64,000 bases of DNA from NCBI GenBank assembly GCA_031376385.1, contig JANMDQ010000029.1, positions 124,001-188,000 of the forward strand, given 5' to 3'. How positions within the stretch are numbered: the stretch's first letter is position 1; each line of letters begins with the position of its first letter. Shown here piece by piece: positions 7,711 through 15,866 of the stretch. Below the pieces are notes generated by a model that was given only the letters and a program-made list of their open reading frames with translations, was not told the DNA's origin and did not search any database. Source of the DNA: Aquisediminimonas sp031376385. Its GTDB lineage: Bacteria > Pseudomonadota > Alphaproteobacteria > Sphingomonadales > Sphingomonadaceae. A program made the position numbers and the translations under genes.

Positions 7711-8621
7711 AGCCATCCCGCGTCGCGGTAAGCCGCCGCCGTCGCCGCCAACCCGTCGCTTGTTTTCACTTTGGGAACCCAGAGCGAGGCGGGCGGGCGT
7801 TTGGCGGGGTCAATCACCCAATCGGGATGACAGAAATACGCCGCTCGGTCAGGCGTTAGCTTGGCTTTGTCACCGCGCAAGAGGCGATCAAGTTTCGCGC
7901 CGAGTTTGACGATTGACGGAGGCACATGAAGCGGCAGCACGCGTTTTCCCATGGCGTCACCAATGGCATGGGCAAATCGCTCGTGCGTCCATCCGTTGCG
8001 CTCTCCATCATCAGCCTCATAGGTCGCGCCGACGCTGACATCGTCCGCAGCGATGGCCAGCAGCAGCCGCGCCAAGTCACTGACTTCAATTTCCGAAATT
8101 CGGCCGCGTGGGGGCAAGGGGATGACCCCAATTTTTGCCGCTTTGAACAGATCGAGGTGATCACTATCGCCGGGGCCGTAGATGGCAGGCGGACGGACCA
8201 TCGTCCAATTGAGACTGCTGGCTGTAACGATCTTCTCAGCCTCCGCTTTTGACCAGCCGTAGTTGGACAAGGATGGCTCGCGCGCGGAGAGGGAAGACAC
8301 ATGAATGAACCGTTTCACCCCAGCGTCGCGCGCAGCGGCAATCACCGAAGCCGTGCCGTCTACATTGCCCGCGATAAAGCCCGCCCGCGTCGGCGTGTTA
8401 GTGACGCCTGCAATGTGGAGGACAACGTCAGCGCCGATCATGAGCGTGCGCAGAGTCTCCGGCTCATCAAGTGCACCGGCAACCCACGACACTCCTTGCC
8501 GGTCAGGCTGAGGACGACGGGCCAATGCGCGAACATTCCAATCGGCGTCCACCGCCAACCGCACTGTCGTTGAGCCGACAAAGCCCGTGCCGCCAGTCAC
8601 GGCCAGCACGCCACCTTTCAC
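7707..8621 (-). CDS. NAD-dependent epimerase/dehydratase family (atypical SDR)
   Basis: A Rossmann-fold protein of 304 residues of the extended/atypical SDR group (NmrA or complex I NDUFA9-like). The nucleotide-binding loop is TGGTGFVGSTTVRLA, and the sequence continues with ADVVLHIAGVTNTP and RFIHVSSLSAREPSLSNYGWSKAEAE, where Y and K fit the YxxxK catalytic pair. Substrate is unknown. The GTG start overlaps the proB stop by four bases (GTGA), so it is translationally coupled to proB and is the last gene of obgE-proB-SDR. Confidence 0.82.
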   Translation of the reverse strand: MKGGVLAVTGGTGFVGSTTVRLAVDADWNVRALARRPQPDRQGVSWVAGALDEPETLRTLMIGADVVLHIAGVTNTPTRAGFIAGNVDGTASVIAAARDAGVKRFIHVSSLSAREPSLSNYGWSKAEAEKIVTASSLNWTMVRPPAIYGPGDSDHLDLFKAAKIGVIPLPPRGRISEIEVSDLARLLLAIAADDVSVGATYEADDGERNGWTHERFAHAIGDAMGKRVLPLHVPPSIVKLGAKLDRLLRGDKAKLTPDRAAYFCHPDWVIDPAKRPPASLWVPKVKTSDGLAATAAAYRDAGWL

Positions 8622-9727
8622 AGCATGACCATATGATCACGGTGGATCAGGGCGGTGCGCGGCGCATAGCCAAGCAGAGCCTCCACTGCGCCCGTGCGTT
8701 TGCCGCAGATCAGCTGCGCCTCTGCCACATCATATTCGGCCAACCCACGTGCAACGGCCTGACCGTCCGGCCCGACAATATCGACAACATCACCGCGTTC
8801 AAAGCGCCCCTCAGCAGATTTTGCACCTGCCGGAAGGAGGCTCGCGCCGCCGATCAACGCCTTCACAGCGCCGCCATCAACATGGATGGAGCCCCTGACG
8901 GTCAACCGCCCCGCAAGCCAAGCCTTACGCGCACGCGCGCCTTCACCTGCCACAAACCGCGTCCCGCAGTCGCCGCCAGTCAATCGAGCGAGGGGGTTAG
9001 CGTGCAACCCCGACACGATGATCAAATCCGCCCCTGCCGCATTGGCGATCCGTGCAGCCTCTAGCTTCGACCCCATCCCGCCAGACCCCATTCCCGATGA
9101 AGTGCCATTGCCCGCCATCGCAAGGATGCGGGCATCAATCCGTTTGACAGTTTCGATCCGCTTGGCTTCACAGTCGCGCGCCGGATCCGCCGTATAAAGC
9201 CCGTCCACGTCAGAGAGCAGCACCACTTTCTGCGCGCTTGCTGCCTGCGCAATCCGCGCCGCAAGCCGATCATTATCGCCAAAGCGAATTTCGCTGGTCG
9301 CCACGCTGTCATTCTCATTGATGACCGGCACTACGCCAAGGCTGAGCAAGCGGTTGAGCGTGGCAGCAGCATTTAAATAGCGGCGGCGATCCTCAAGATC
9401 ATCAAGCGTCAGAAGAATCTGTGCTGCAACGATCCCGCGCGCACCGAGCAAGTCTGCCCAAGACTGCGCCAATGCGATTTGCCCCGTTGCAGCGGCGGCC
9501 TGCGCATCTTCCAAGCTTGCCCTCCCGCCCTTAGGCAGCCCGAGTTTGCGCGCACCAAGCGCAATTGCGCCCGATGAAACAATGATGATTTGTTCGCCCT
9601 TGGCATGAGCCGCAGCGACATCAGAGACAAGGCTAGCCAGCCATTCGCGCCTCACTTCGCCGTCTGCTGTAACCAGCAGCGACGATCCAACTTTGATGAT
9701 CGTCCGCTGGGTCAGAGCGGCGACCAC
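8618..9727 (-). CDS. proB: Glutamate 5-kinase
   Basis: First enzyme of proline synthesis; phosphorylates glutamate. The 369-residue chain has the amino acid kinase domain (KVGSSLLV, VSSGAIALGARKLGL, VVPVINENDSVAT, LLSDVDGLY, GTGGMGSKL-like SGMGSGGMGSKLEAARIA) and a C-terminal PUA domain (GSIHVDGGAVKALIGGASLLPAGA). GTG start overlaps the end of obgE by 16 nt. Pairing with obgE is common in alphaproteobacteria. Confidence 0.96.
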   Translation of the reverse strand: MVAALTQRTIIKVGSSLLVTADGEVRREWLASLVSDVAAAHAKGEQIIIVSSGAIALGARKLGLPKGGRASLEDAQAAAATGQIALAQSWADLLGARGIVAAQILLTLDDLEDRRRYLNAAATLNRLLSLGVVPVINENDSVATSEIRFGDNDRLAARIAQAASAQKVVLLSDVDGLYTADPARDCEAKRIETVKRIDARILAMAGNGTSSGMGSGGMGSKLEAARIANAAGADLIIVSGLHANPLARLTGGDCGTRFVAGEGARARKAWLAGRLTVRGSIHVDGGAVKALIGGASLLPAGAKSAEGRFERGDVVDIVGPDGQAVARGLAEYDVAEAQLICGKRTGAVEALLGYAPRTALIHRDHMVML

Positions 9728-10749
9728 GCAGCGGCCTCCTCTGATGGGATTGCCTCGCTGGCTTGCAGGCCTACAGCATCGGCCAGCCGGTCAAGCACAG
9801 CCTCTATGCCTTCGCCACTGGCACCAGACATCAAAAGCACTTCGGCCTTGGAGGCTCGCTTAAGCTTTGTCGCCAGCTTCTTGGCATCAGCAGGGGAGAG
9901 AGCATCGATTTTATTGAGGCCAATCACTTCGATCTTGTCAGTGAGTTCCGCGCCGTAAGCGTCCAATTCCTTGCGCACGATCTTATAGCCTGCAACGGGA
10001 TCATCGCCGGTTGCATCGACCAGATGAAGTAGCACTCGGCAGCGTTCGATATGACCCAGGAAGCGGTCTCCAATGCCTGCGCCGTCTGCCGCGCCCTCGA
10101 TTAACCCGGGAATATCAGCCACCACAAATTCGCCGCCTCTGTGGCTTACGACCCCGAGTTGCGGGCGTGTGGTGGTGAACGGATAAGCGCCGACTTTGGC
10201 CTTGGCGTTTGTCACCGCGTTGATAAAGGTCGATTTTCCCGCATTGGGCAGGCCCACGAGCCCTGCATCAGCCAACAATTTCAGCCGGAGCCATACCCAT
10301 GCCTCTTCGCCCGGCCATCCCATCCCGTGCTGACGCGGAGCCCGGTTGGTGGATGTCTTGTAGCTCAGGTTGCCGCGCCCGCCGTCTCCGCCCTTCAGGA
10401 AGATTTTTCGCTGCCCTGCTTCTGTGAAATCCAGCAGCACCGTTTCGCGATCATCAGACAGGATTTGCGTCCCAATGGGAACGCGGATGATCAGATCGTC
10501 GCCGCCCGCCCCTGTTTGATTGCGTCCAGCACCGCCTTTGCCGCGTGGGGCCCGGAAATGCTGGGTATAGCGGAAATCGATCAATGTATTGAGGCCTGCG
10601 ACGGCTTCGACAATGATGTCGCCGCCTTTGCCGCCATTGCCGCCGTCCGGGCCACCATATTGAATGAACTTCTCACGCCGGAACGCAACCGCGCCGACGC
10701 CGCCCGCGCCCGAACTCATGTAAACTTTGGCTTGATCAAGAAAATGCAT
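9712..10749 (-). CDS. obgE: GTPase ObgE/CgtA
   Basis: Essential ribosome-associated GTPase for 50S assembly and stress control. The glycine-rich Obg domain occupies residues 1-158 (MHFLDQAKVYMSSGAGGVGAVAFRREKF), followed by the G domain with GLPNAGKST (G1), ADIPGLIEGA (G3) and NKID (G4). The 345-residue length means no long OCT domain. An AAGGA sequence precedes the ATG. In many relatives rplU and rpmA lie just upstream; here about 2.8 kb with four other genes separates them. Confidence 0.96.
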   Translation of the reverse strand: MHFLDQAKVYMSSGAGGVGAVAFRREKFIQYGGPDGGNGGKGGDIIVEAVAGLNTLIDFRYTQHFRAPRGKGGAGRNQTGAGGDDLIIRVPIGTQILSDDRETVLLDFTEAGQRKIFLKGGDGGRGNLSYKTSTNRAPRQHGMGWPGEEAWVWLRLKLLADAGLVGLPNAGKSTFINAVTNAKAKVGAYPFTTTRPQLGVVSHRGGEFVVADIPGLIEGAADGAGIGDRFLGHIERCRVLLHLVDATGDDPVAGYKIVRKELDAYGAELTDKIEVIGLNKIDALSPADAKKLATKLKRASKAEVLLMSGASGEGIEAVLDRLADAVGLQASEAIPSEEAAAWSPL

Positions 10750-10757
10750 CCGGTTCC

Positions 10758-11351
10758 TTAGAGCAGAGCCTCTCGCGCGGCTACCCCAGGCGAATTCATC
10801 AGGATCTTAAAAGCGACGTCGCGCGCTGTTGCTCTTGGTAATCCCAGCGTGTTCGCCATTGGGGCACCTAGCAAGGAATCTCCCATTGCTAGAAGGACAA
10901 TGGCAAGCGTCTCAGTCTGCATCATCCCGTCTGTGATGCCATCCTGCAGGCGATCAAGCAAATCCTGGATTGACGTAAGGATCGGGTTCAAGGCATTTTC
11001 GTTGCCAGTCATGACCATCCAAGTGGCCAAGGCCCCTGCGCCCTGTTGATCAAACGCATCAAATGTCAGATCAACAATCATGCGCGGATCGGCTTGGCCA
11101 AGACGCGCTTTTACAACAACATCGGCAATCGTTGCACAAACCTGGTGCGCCATATGTTCAGCCAAGGCCATTTGCAGCCCCGCCGCTGATCCGAAATGAT
11201 GGAGCAGATTGGCATGGGTGCGTCCCATCCGTGCAGAGACGGCTTTCAGCGTGACTGCCGCAGGCCCCGCCTCAACCAGCAAAGCGCGCGCTGCCTCAAG
11301 GGCCGTTGAGCGGCTTTCTTCATGGGACAGACGTTTGCGCACTATTGACAT
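10758..11351 (-). CDS. TetR family transcriptional regulator
   Basis: A 197-residue regulator with an N-terminal helix-turn-helix (AALEAARALLVEAGPAAVTLKAVSARMGRTHANLLHHFGS pattern) and a ligand-binding C-terminal domain without a named family. It is divergent from the COG3687 gene, 46 bp away, and a perfect palindrome lies exactly over its start codon, so it probably represses itself and the neighbour. Ligand unknown. Confidence 0.87.
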   Translation of the reverse strand: MSIVRKRLSHEESRSTALEAARALLVEAGPAAVTLKAVSARMGRTHANLLHHFGSAAGLQMALAEHMAHQVCATIADVVVKARLGQADPRMIVDLTFDAFDQQGAGALATWMVMTGNENALNPILTSIQDLLDRLQDGITDGMMQTETLAIVLLAMGDSLLGAPMANTLGLPRATARDVAFKILMNSPGVAAREALL

Positions 11352-11364
11352 AACTGTTAGTTAT
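11350..11364. promoter_or_regulatory. Putative TetR operator ATAACTgttAGTTAT
   Basis: A perfect palindrome with 6-bp arms and a 3-bp centre covers the start codon of the TetR gene and lies in the 46-bp divergent gap to the COG3687 gene. Position and symmetry fit the operator of the adjacent regulator. The link is inferred. Confidence 0.6.
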
Positions 11365-11397
11365 CCTATTCATGAACATCGCAAGGAGATTCGCCCC

Positions 11398-12261
11398 GTG
11401 ACACCCGCTCTTGTCAAATCACCAAAAGACCTGACGATTACGCCGCGTGATCGTCGTTTTGGCCGCGGCGCTGTTCAAAAACGGTGGTGGCTGCGCGGCG
11501 ATCCGATTGCAACGGCTTTCTACAATGCGCTGTCGGTCACATTCCCGCGCGGTGAAGCCTTTTTCATTGAAAGCGTCCGTGCCTTTCGCGACGGCGCCCC
11601 TGAAAAGCTTGCTGGAGAGATCCGGTCCTTCGTCACGCAAGAGGTGCTTCACACGCGCGAACATGTGGCGTTTAACAAGCGGATGACCGACGCTGGCTAT
11701 AATATCACCAACCTTGAAAAGAAGGTTGCCGAGACGCTGGAGCTGACCAAAGGCCGCCCTGAAGTGCTCAACCTGGGCGTCACGATGGCTCTGGAACATT
11801 ATACCGCCATCATGGCGCAGCAAATCCTGACAGACCCGCGCATTATGAAAGGGGCGGGGCAAGAAGAGGCCGACCTGTGGCGCTGGCATGCGATTGAAGA
11901 AATTGAGCATAAGGGCGTCGCTTATGACACGTGGCTCCACGCCACCAAGGACTGGACGCGCTCAAAACGCTGGCGCGTGAAAAGTCTGTTGATGCTGATC
12001 GTGACAACCAGATTCTGGCCAAAGCGCTATCACGGCGTCATTGAACTCCTGGCTCAGGACGGCATTACAGGGCCAAAGGCGCATGCGCGCGTGCTATGGT
12101 TCTTGCTGGGCAGCCCCGGGATTTTGCGTAAATTGTTCCTCCCATGGGCCAGTTTTTTCATGCCCGGTTTTCACCCGTGGAACCATGATGACCGGCACCT
12201 GATCCAGATGGTCGATAGTGAATATGCCGCCGCGCGCTTGCCAGAGGCACTGGCGGCCTGA
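11398..12261 (+). CDS. Predicted metal-dependent hydrolase, COG3687 family
   Basis: A 287-residue protein of the PF10118/COG3687 family, often found under TetR control. Histidines and acidic residues likely to bind metal occur in QEVLHTREH, ALEHYTAIMAQ and WHAIEEIEHKGVAYD, a ferritin-like spacing of helices. No signal peptide is seen; a hydrophobic stretch occurs near the C-terminus. GTG at 11398 is chosen because AAGGAG (11383-11388) lies nine bases upstream; longer reading frames would run through the regulator's own coding region. Biochemical role unknown. Confidence 0.8.
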   Translation: MTPALVKSPKDLTITPRDRRFGRGAVQKRWWLRGDPIATAFYNALSVTFPRGEAFFIESVRAFRDGAPEKLAGEIRSFVTQEVLHTREHVAFNKRMTDAGYNITNLEKKVAETLELTKGRPEVLNLGVTMALEHYTAIMAQQILTDPRIMKGAGQEEADLWRWHAIEEIEHKGVAYDTWLHATKDWTRSKRWRVKSLLMLIVTTRFWPKRYHGVIELLAQDGITGPKAHARVLWFLLGSPGILRKLFLPWASFFMPGFHPWNHDDRHLIQMVDSEYAAARLPEALAA

Positions 12262-12273
12262 TACACGTCAAAC

Positions 12274-12801
12274 GTGGAATGCCCTGTCCTCGAAACTGAC
12301 CGCCTGATCCTGCGCCCCATCGGATTGGCCGATTGGGAGGCTTATGCCGCTGCCTGGGCCGATCCGGACATGACGGCTTTTATCGGTGGTGGCACTCGGG
12401 ATCGCACCACAAGCTGGTCCAAATATATCGCGGCGGCCGGGCTGTGGCCGGTGTGCGGCTTTGGCTACTGGAGCTTTATTGACCGAGAGACTGGCGCGTT
12501 CGTCGGGAATGGGGGGCTATCGCGCTTTGAACGCGACATCCCGGAACTGGACGGCTTTCCGGAGATCGGGTGGGCGATCGTGCCGGGCGGATGGGGCAAA
12601 GGCTATGCCACTGAGGCCATTCGCGCGGCGCTTCACTGGTCTGACACGGTTCTGCAGGCCCCCGAAACGAGGTGCATTATCGACCCTGCCAATAGCGCGT
12701 CTTTCCGCGTCGCTGAAAAGCTTGGCTTTGTGCATCTGGCCGATGTGGAAAGCAGCCTTGGGCCGTCGGTGCTCATGGCGCGCGTCAGACCCAGATGCTA
12801 A
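12274..12801 (+). CDS. GNAT N-acetyltransferase (RimJ/RimL type)
   Basis: A 175-residue acetyltransferase with LETDRLILRPIGLADWEAYAAAWADPDM at the start and an acetyl-CoA loop region WAIVPGGWGKGYATEAIRAAL, followed by NSASFRVAEKLGF. These are the three standard blocks of the RimJ/RimL subgroup that modifies protein N-termini or small amines. GTG start, 12 bp after the COG3687 gene. It converges with a second GNAT gene, stops overlapping by four bases. Confidence 0.88.
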   Translation: MECPVLETDRLILRPIGLADWEAYAAAWADPDMTAFIGGGTRDRTTSWSKYIAAAGLWPVCGFGYWSFIDRETGAFVGNGGLSRFERDIPELDGFPEIGWAIVPGGWGKGYATEAIRAALHWSDTVLQAPETRCIIDPANSASFRVAEKLGFVHLADVESSLGPSVLMARVRPRC

Positions 12802-13382
12802 GCCGCCATCTGCATTTGCATCTGCGCGCTTGGCATCGGGCGTTCATCCGGCCCCTCCGCTTTGGCCAAGTCAAGCGACAGCAAGACGCAAGGCACAGGG
12901 CCGCCGCGGCCCGCGCTGTGACGTTGCACCACGTGTCCGGTAGAGCGAAATCCCAGCTTCTGCAGCACACGTCCTGAAGCGGGATTATCGGTGAAATACC
13001 CGGACTTCAGAGATTTGAGCTTCAGCGTCCAGCGCGCGATTTGAATGACGGCATTCGCTGCTTCAGTTGCATAGCCTTGTCCCCAAAAGCGTTCCGCAAT
13101 CCAATATCCAAGTTCGGGATCGCCACTGGCATCTTCGGGGTCAGCGTGAAGGCCGACCGCGCCGACAAGTTGAGGTTCGCCGTGGCGCGTGAAGATCAGG
13201 AACTCAGGGATGCCTTTGCCGTGCACGGTGTTGAGAAACCACAAGGCATCGCTCTGCGCATAGGGCCATGGCAGCTGGGCCAGATTGCGCACGATCTTTT
13301 CATTAGCCACTGCCGCCGTCAGCGCAGGCGCGTCATCTGCCCATCCGGGCCGCAGCAACAATCTTTCCGTTACAGCAAACAT
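12798..13382 (-). CDS. GNAT N-acetyltransferase (RimJ/RimL type), second copy
   Basis: A 194-residue GNAT protein with ERLLLRPGWADDAPALTAAVA, DPELGYWIAERFWGQGYATEAANAVI and NPASGRVLQKLGFRSTG. It shares family blocks but little detailed identity with the neighbouring GNAT, so it is not a recent duplicate. It lies downstream of rplU-rpmA on the same strand, where many alphaproteobacteria also carry such a gene; an AAGGAGAGAG sequence precedes the ATG. Confidence 0.88.
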   Translation of the reverse strand: MFAVTERLLLRPGWADDAPALTAAVANEKIVRNLAQLPWPYAQSDALWFLNTVHGKGIPEFLIFTRHGEPQLVGAVGLHADPEDASGDPELGYWIAERFWGQGYATEAANAVIQIARWTLKLKSLKSGYFTDNPASGRVLQKLGFRSTGHVVQRHSAGRGGPVPCVLLSLDLAKAEGPDERPMPSAQMQMQMAA

Positions 13383-13460
13383 AGTCTCTCTCCTTGTCGC
13401 CGCCTCTAGCCCGTCTGAGTGACGATGCTGTGACGGAAATCAACTTATGAGGGAGACATG

Positions 13461-13490
13461 AAAAAGGGAGATCAGGTGGTCCTGTCTCCC
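13461..13490 (-). terminator. Terminator of the rplU-rpmA transcript
   Basis: Read on the minus strand, GGGAGA and CAGG pair with CCTG and TCTCCC (13466-13490) with one bulged base, and five T residues follow (13461-13465). It lies about 65 nt after the rpmA stop. The inner part of this hairpin is also complementary to a sequence just upstream (see the next entry). Confidence 0.75.
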
Positions 13491-13525
13491 TCTTATGGTC
13501 TGAATTTCAGACCGGGGGACCACCT
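13474..13525 (-). promoter_or_regulatory. Alternative stem that competes with the rpmA terminator
   Basis: AGGTGGTCC (13474-13482) is a perfect complement of GGACCACCT (13517-13525), and between them GGTCTGAA/TTCAGACC forms another hairpin (13497-13513). The outer pairing uses bases that form the core of the terminator hairpin, so the two folds are mutually exclusive. This is a layout seen in attenuators; here it might tune readthrough into the GNAT gene or simply stabilise the RNA end. Confidence 0.4.
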
Positions 13526-13554
13526 TGTAAAGGCAGTCCCGGTTCTGGAACTGC

Positions 13555-13824
13555 CTATTCCGCTGCAATCGCCATGGTATCAATCGATACATATTTGCGG
13601 CCTTGCTTGCCCGAATGGTAGCGAACTCGGCCTGTGGCGGTCGCAAACAAAGTATGATCTGTGCCACAGCCAACGTTTACGCCCGGATAGGTGCGTGTTC
13701 CGCGCTGACGCACAAGGATATTCCCAGCAAGCGCAGTTTCGCCGCCAAATTTTTTCACGCCAAGACGACGACCCTCTGAGTCGCGACCGTTGCGAGATGA
13801 ACCGCCTGCCTTTTTATGTGCCAT
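13555..13824 (-). CDS. rpmA: 50S ribosomal protein L27
   Basis: An 89-residue L27, whose N-terminus reaches the peptidyl transferase centre. It starts MAHKKAGGSSRNGRDSEGRR and shows LAGNILVRQRGTRTYPGVNV. It has no N-terminal extension of the kind cleaved in Firmicutes. It is 13 bp downstream of rplU. Confidence 0.97.
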   Translation of the reverse strand: MAHKKAGGSSRNGRDSEGRRLGVKKFGGETALAGNILVRQRGTRTYPGVNVGCGTDHTLFATATGRVRYHSGKQGRKYVSIDTMAIAAE

Positions 13825-13837
13825 GGTGTGTTACTCC

Positions 13838-14245
13838 TTATTCAGCAGCCGGAGCAGCTTTTTTGGCCGCTGGCTTCTTTGCTGGCTTTGCTTCGGCGGC
13901 GGCTTCAACGGGCGCTGCTTCGGCTTTCTTTGGTGCAGCCTTTGCAGGCGTGCCAATGGCTGTGATCTTCAACAGTGTGACTTGTTGACGATGGCCGGCC
14001 TTGCGGCGGTAGTTGTGACGACGCTTCTTTTTGAAAACGATGATCTTATCGGTCTTGGCCTGCGCCACGATCTCTGCCGACACGGCAAGACCGGCGGTCG
14101 CGGTTACAACGCCGCCATCGCTCGCAAACAATACATCGCTCAGCGACACAGTGTCACCGGCTTCTCCAGCGATCTTTTCGATCGCGATTTTATCTCCGGC
14201 GGAAACGCGATATTGCTTCCCGCCAGTGCGCACAATTGCGAACAT
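13838..14245 (-). CDS. rplU: 50S ribosomal protein L21 with Ala/Lys-rich tail
   Basis: L21 binds 23S rRNA near L20. The core MFAIVRTGGKQYRVSAGDKI to KKKRRHNYRRKAGHRQQVTLLKI covers about 103 residues, and a low-complexity tail of about 30 Ala, Lys, Pro and Glu residues follows, a common addition in alphaproteobacteria. The ATG at 14245 gives the canonical MFAIV start; an upstream ATG would add four residues. Confidence 0.96.
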   Translation of the reverse strand: MFAIVRTGGKQYRVSAGDKIAIEKIAGEAGDTVSLSDVLFASDGGVVTATAGLAVSAEIVAQAKTDKIIVFKKKRRHNYRRKAGHRQQVTLLKITAIGTPAKAAPKKAEAAPVEAAAEAKPAKKPAAKKAAPAAE

Positions 14246-14382
14246 GGCTATCATCACTTTGCATAAAAACTGGCTTATTCCCGCGCAAAAGGCAACGCCA
14301 GAGACACAATCTCTCGCGCGGAAGAGAAGCCGCTAAAGGAGGGTGGCGATTCTGTCAACCACAAGTCTGTCAACCAATCGGA

Positions 14383-15390
14383 TCAGAAACCACCAAGCAG
14401 GTGATGCCGACGCAAAGCGTGACGTAACTGATCATAACTCAGGCCTAGTGTCTTTGCACAAGCCCGCTGATTATGCCGATGCGCAATGAGGCTGGTTTGG
14501 AGCAATTGAAGTTCGTAGGCCGCCACAGCGTCTTTGAACAAAGCAGGCGGAGCTTGTGGCGGTGGCGTTGCTGACACGGTGCTGGACTTGACGGGATCGG
14601 CACCCTGCGAAGGACGCCAGGGGGATTCGAAGGGATCAAATTCCACTATATCGATCGCATAATCAGGATAATCCCACCGGTAGACCGCCCGTTCTGTTAC
14701 GTTGCGCAATTCGCGCACGTTGCCCGGCCAGCTGTGCAGACGCAGGGCCGTGGCAGCATCTGCGCTGAAGCCAGGCCACCCAGACCATTCGAGTTCCGCC
14801 GCCATCCGCCGACCGAAATAGTCGGCCAATATCGGCACGTCACCGTCCCGCATCCTAAGCGGCGGCAGCGTCACCACTTCAAACGATAGCCTGTCGAGCA
14901 GATCGGCGCGGAATCGCCCCGCTTCCACTAGCGCTGGCAAATGTTCGTTTGTGGCCGCCACAATCCTGACATCCACCCGGATCGGCCGATTGGAACCAAT
15001 CCGGGTGACCTCGCCATATTCGACGGCGCGCAAAAGGCGTTCTTGCGCGCCAGCTGACAGGGTCGCCAGTTCGTCTAAGAACAGGGTGCCACCGTCGGCT
15101 TCTTCAAACCGCCCTTCGCGCGCCTTCGTGGCCCCGGTAAAGGCCCCCGCCTCATGTCCGAACAATTCGGCCTCGATCAATGCTTCGGTGAGCGCGGCGC
15201 AGTTCATGGTGACGAGTGGCCCGTCCCAGCGCGGGGAGAGGCGGTGGAGGCGCTCGGCGATCAATTCCTTGCCCGTGCCTCTTTCCCCGACCACCAGGAC
15301 AGGCCGGTTGAGCGCAGCGGCGCGGCTGGCGCGCTCAACGCTGTCAAGAAAGGCCGACGATTCGCCGATGAACTGGATATCTCTCTGCAT
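14383..15390 (-). CDS. pspF: Phage shock protein operon activator PspF
   Basis: A sigma-54-dependent enhancer-binding protein of 335 residues without an N-terminal sensory domain, as is typical of PspF. The AAA+ domain has Walker A GERGTGKE, the GAFTGA loop that contacts sigma-54, and Walker B GGTLFLDE. A Fis-type helix-turn-helix ends the protein (QRACAKTLGLSYDQLRHALRR). PspA normally binds and inhibits it. It is divergent from the psp operon, and an inverted repeat at its start codon is the likely binding site, which would also allow autoregulation. Confidence 0.93.
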   Translation of the reverse strand: MQRDIQFIGESSAFLDSVERASRAAALNRPVLVVGERGTGKELIAERLHRLSPRWDGPLVTMNCAALTEALIEAELFGHEAGAFTGATKAREGRFEEADGGTLFLDELATLSAGAQERLLRAVEYGEVTRIGSNRPIRVDVRIVAATNEHLPALVEAGRFRADLLDRLSFEVVTLPPLRMRDGDVPILADYFGRRMAAELEWSGWPGFSADAATALRLHSWPGNVRELRNVTERAVYRWDYPDYAIDIVEFDPFESPWRPSQGADPVKSSTVSATPPPQAPPALFKDAVAAYELQLLQTSLIAHRHNQRACAKTLGLSYDQLRHALRRHHLLGGF

Positions 15391-15426
15391 TGCTATATAT
15401 TAGCATTTATTACTGATATATAGCAA
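15390..15426. promoter_or_regulatory. pspF: Putative PspF upstream activating sequence
   Basis: TTGCTATATAT (15390-15400) and ATATATAGCAA (15416-15426) form a perfect 11-bp inverted repeat around 15 bp, and TGCTAtatatTAGCA within it is a smaller dyad. It overlaps the pspF start codon and lies about 76-128 bp upstream of the sigma-54 promoter, the expected enhancer position. Confidence 0.7.
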
Positions 15427-15501
15427 TGTGAATATACTCTGTATTCCCCATTCACTTCATAGAAAGGTGCAAAAGCGACCGAAATTCAACGGAAACACAA
15501 A

Positions 15502-15518
15502 CTGGCACGGCTGATGCA
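15502..15518 (+). promoter_or_regulatory. Sigma-54 (-24/-12) promoter of the psp operon
   Basis: CTGGCACGGCTGATGCA matches the YTGGCACGRNNNTTGCW consensus except for one T to A in the -12 element. The invariant GG (15504-15505) and GC (15516-15517) are ten bases apart as required. Its location between pspF and the first psp gene supports the call. Confidence 0.88.
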
Positions 15519-15622
15519 AAGGGTATGACAAGTCGGTCTTCTCCGCCTCATCCCTCTAAACTGGGGAAGGCCGACGAAACATTCACACCGTGGTTTTGGC
15601 CAAGGTTTTAGGGAGACAGAAA

Positions 15623-15778
15623 ATGACAAACTACAATAACTTCAACATCCGCAATAGCGTCGCTGCAGCCATCTGCTCAGTCCTGTTCACGGTCACTTGC
15701 ATCGTTGCAGTATCAGCACCTGTCGCTGCCGCGCAAAAAGCAATCGCCACTTCTGTCGTCAGCGCACCCCTCGCGTAA
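15623..15778 (+). CDS. Small exported or membrane peptide, first gene of the psp operon
   Basis: A 51-residue peptide that I cannot assign to a family. Residues 1-10 are polar (MTNYNNFNIR), then a hydrophobic segment runs to about residue 36 with an Ala-rich VSAPVAAAQ that looks like a signal peptidase site, leaving a very short tail. GGGAGA lies 7 nt before ATG 15623, and the gene sits between the sigma-54 promoter and pspA, so it should be strongly induced with them. It could be an inserted membrane peptide or a leader with a tiny secreted product. Confidence 0.6.
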   Translation: MTNYNNFNIRNSVAAAICSVLFTVTCIVAVSAPVAAAQKAIATSVVSAPLA

Positions 15779-15866
15779 CGGCGGATAACCGGCCGGGGGA
15801 GGACCCCACACTCCCCCGGCCACCCGTCATCATCACCACCCGCGTTTCAGTTTAGGAGTTTCACAT

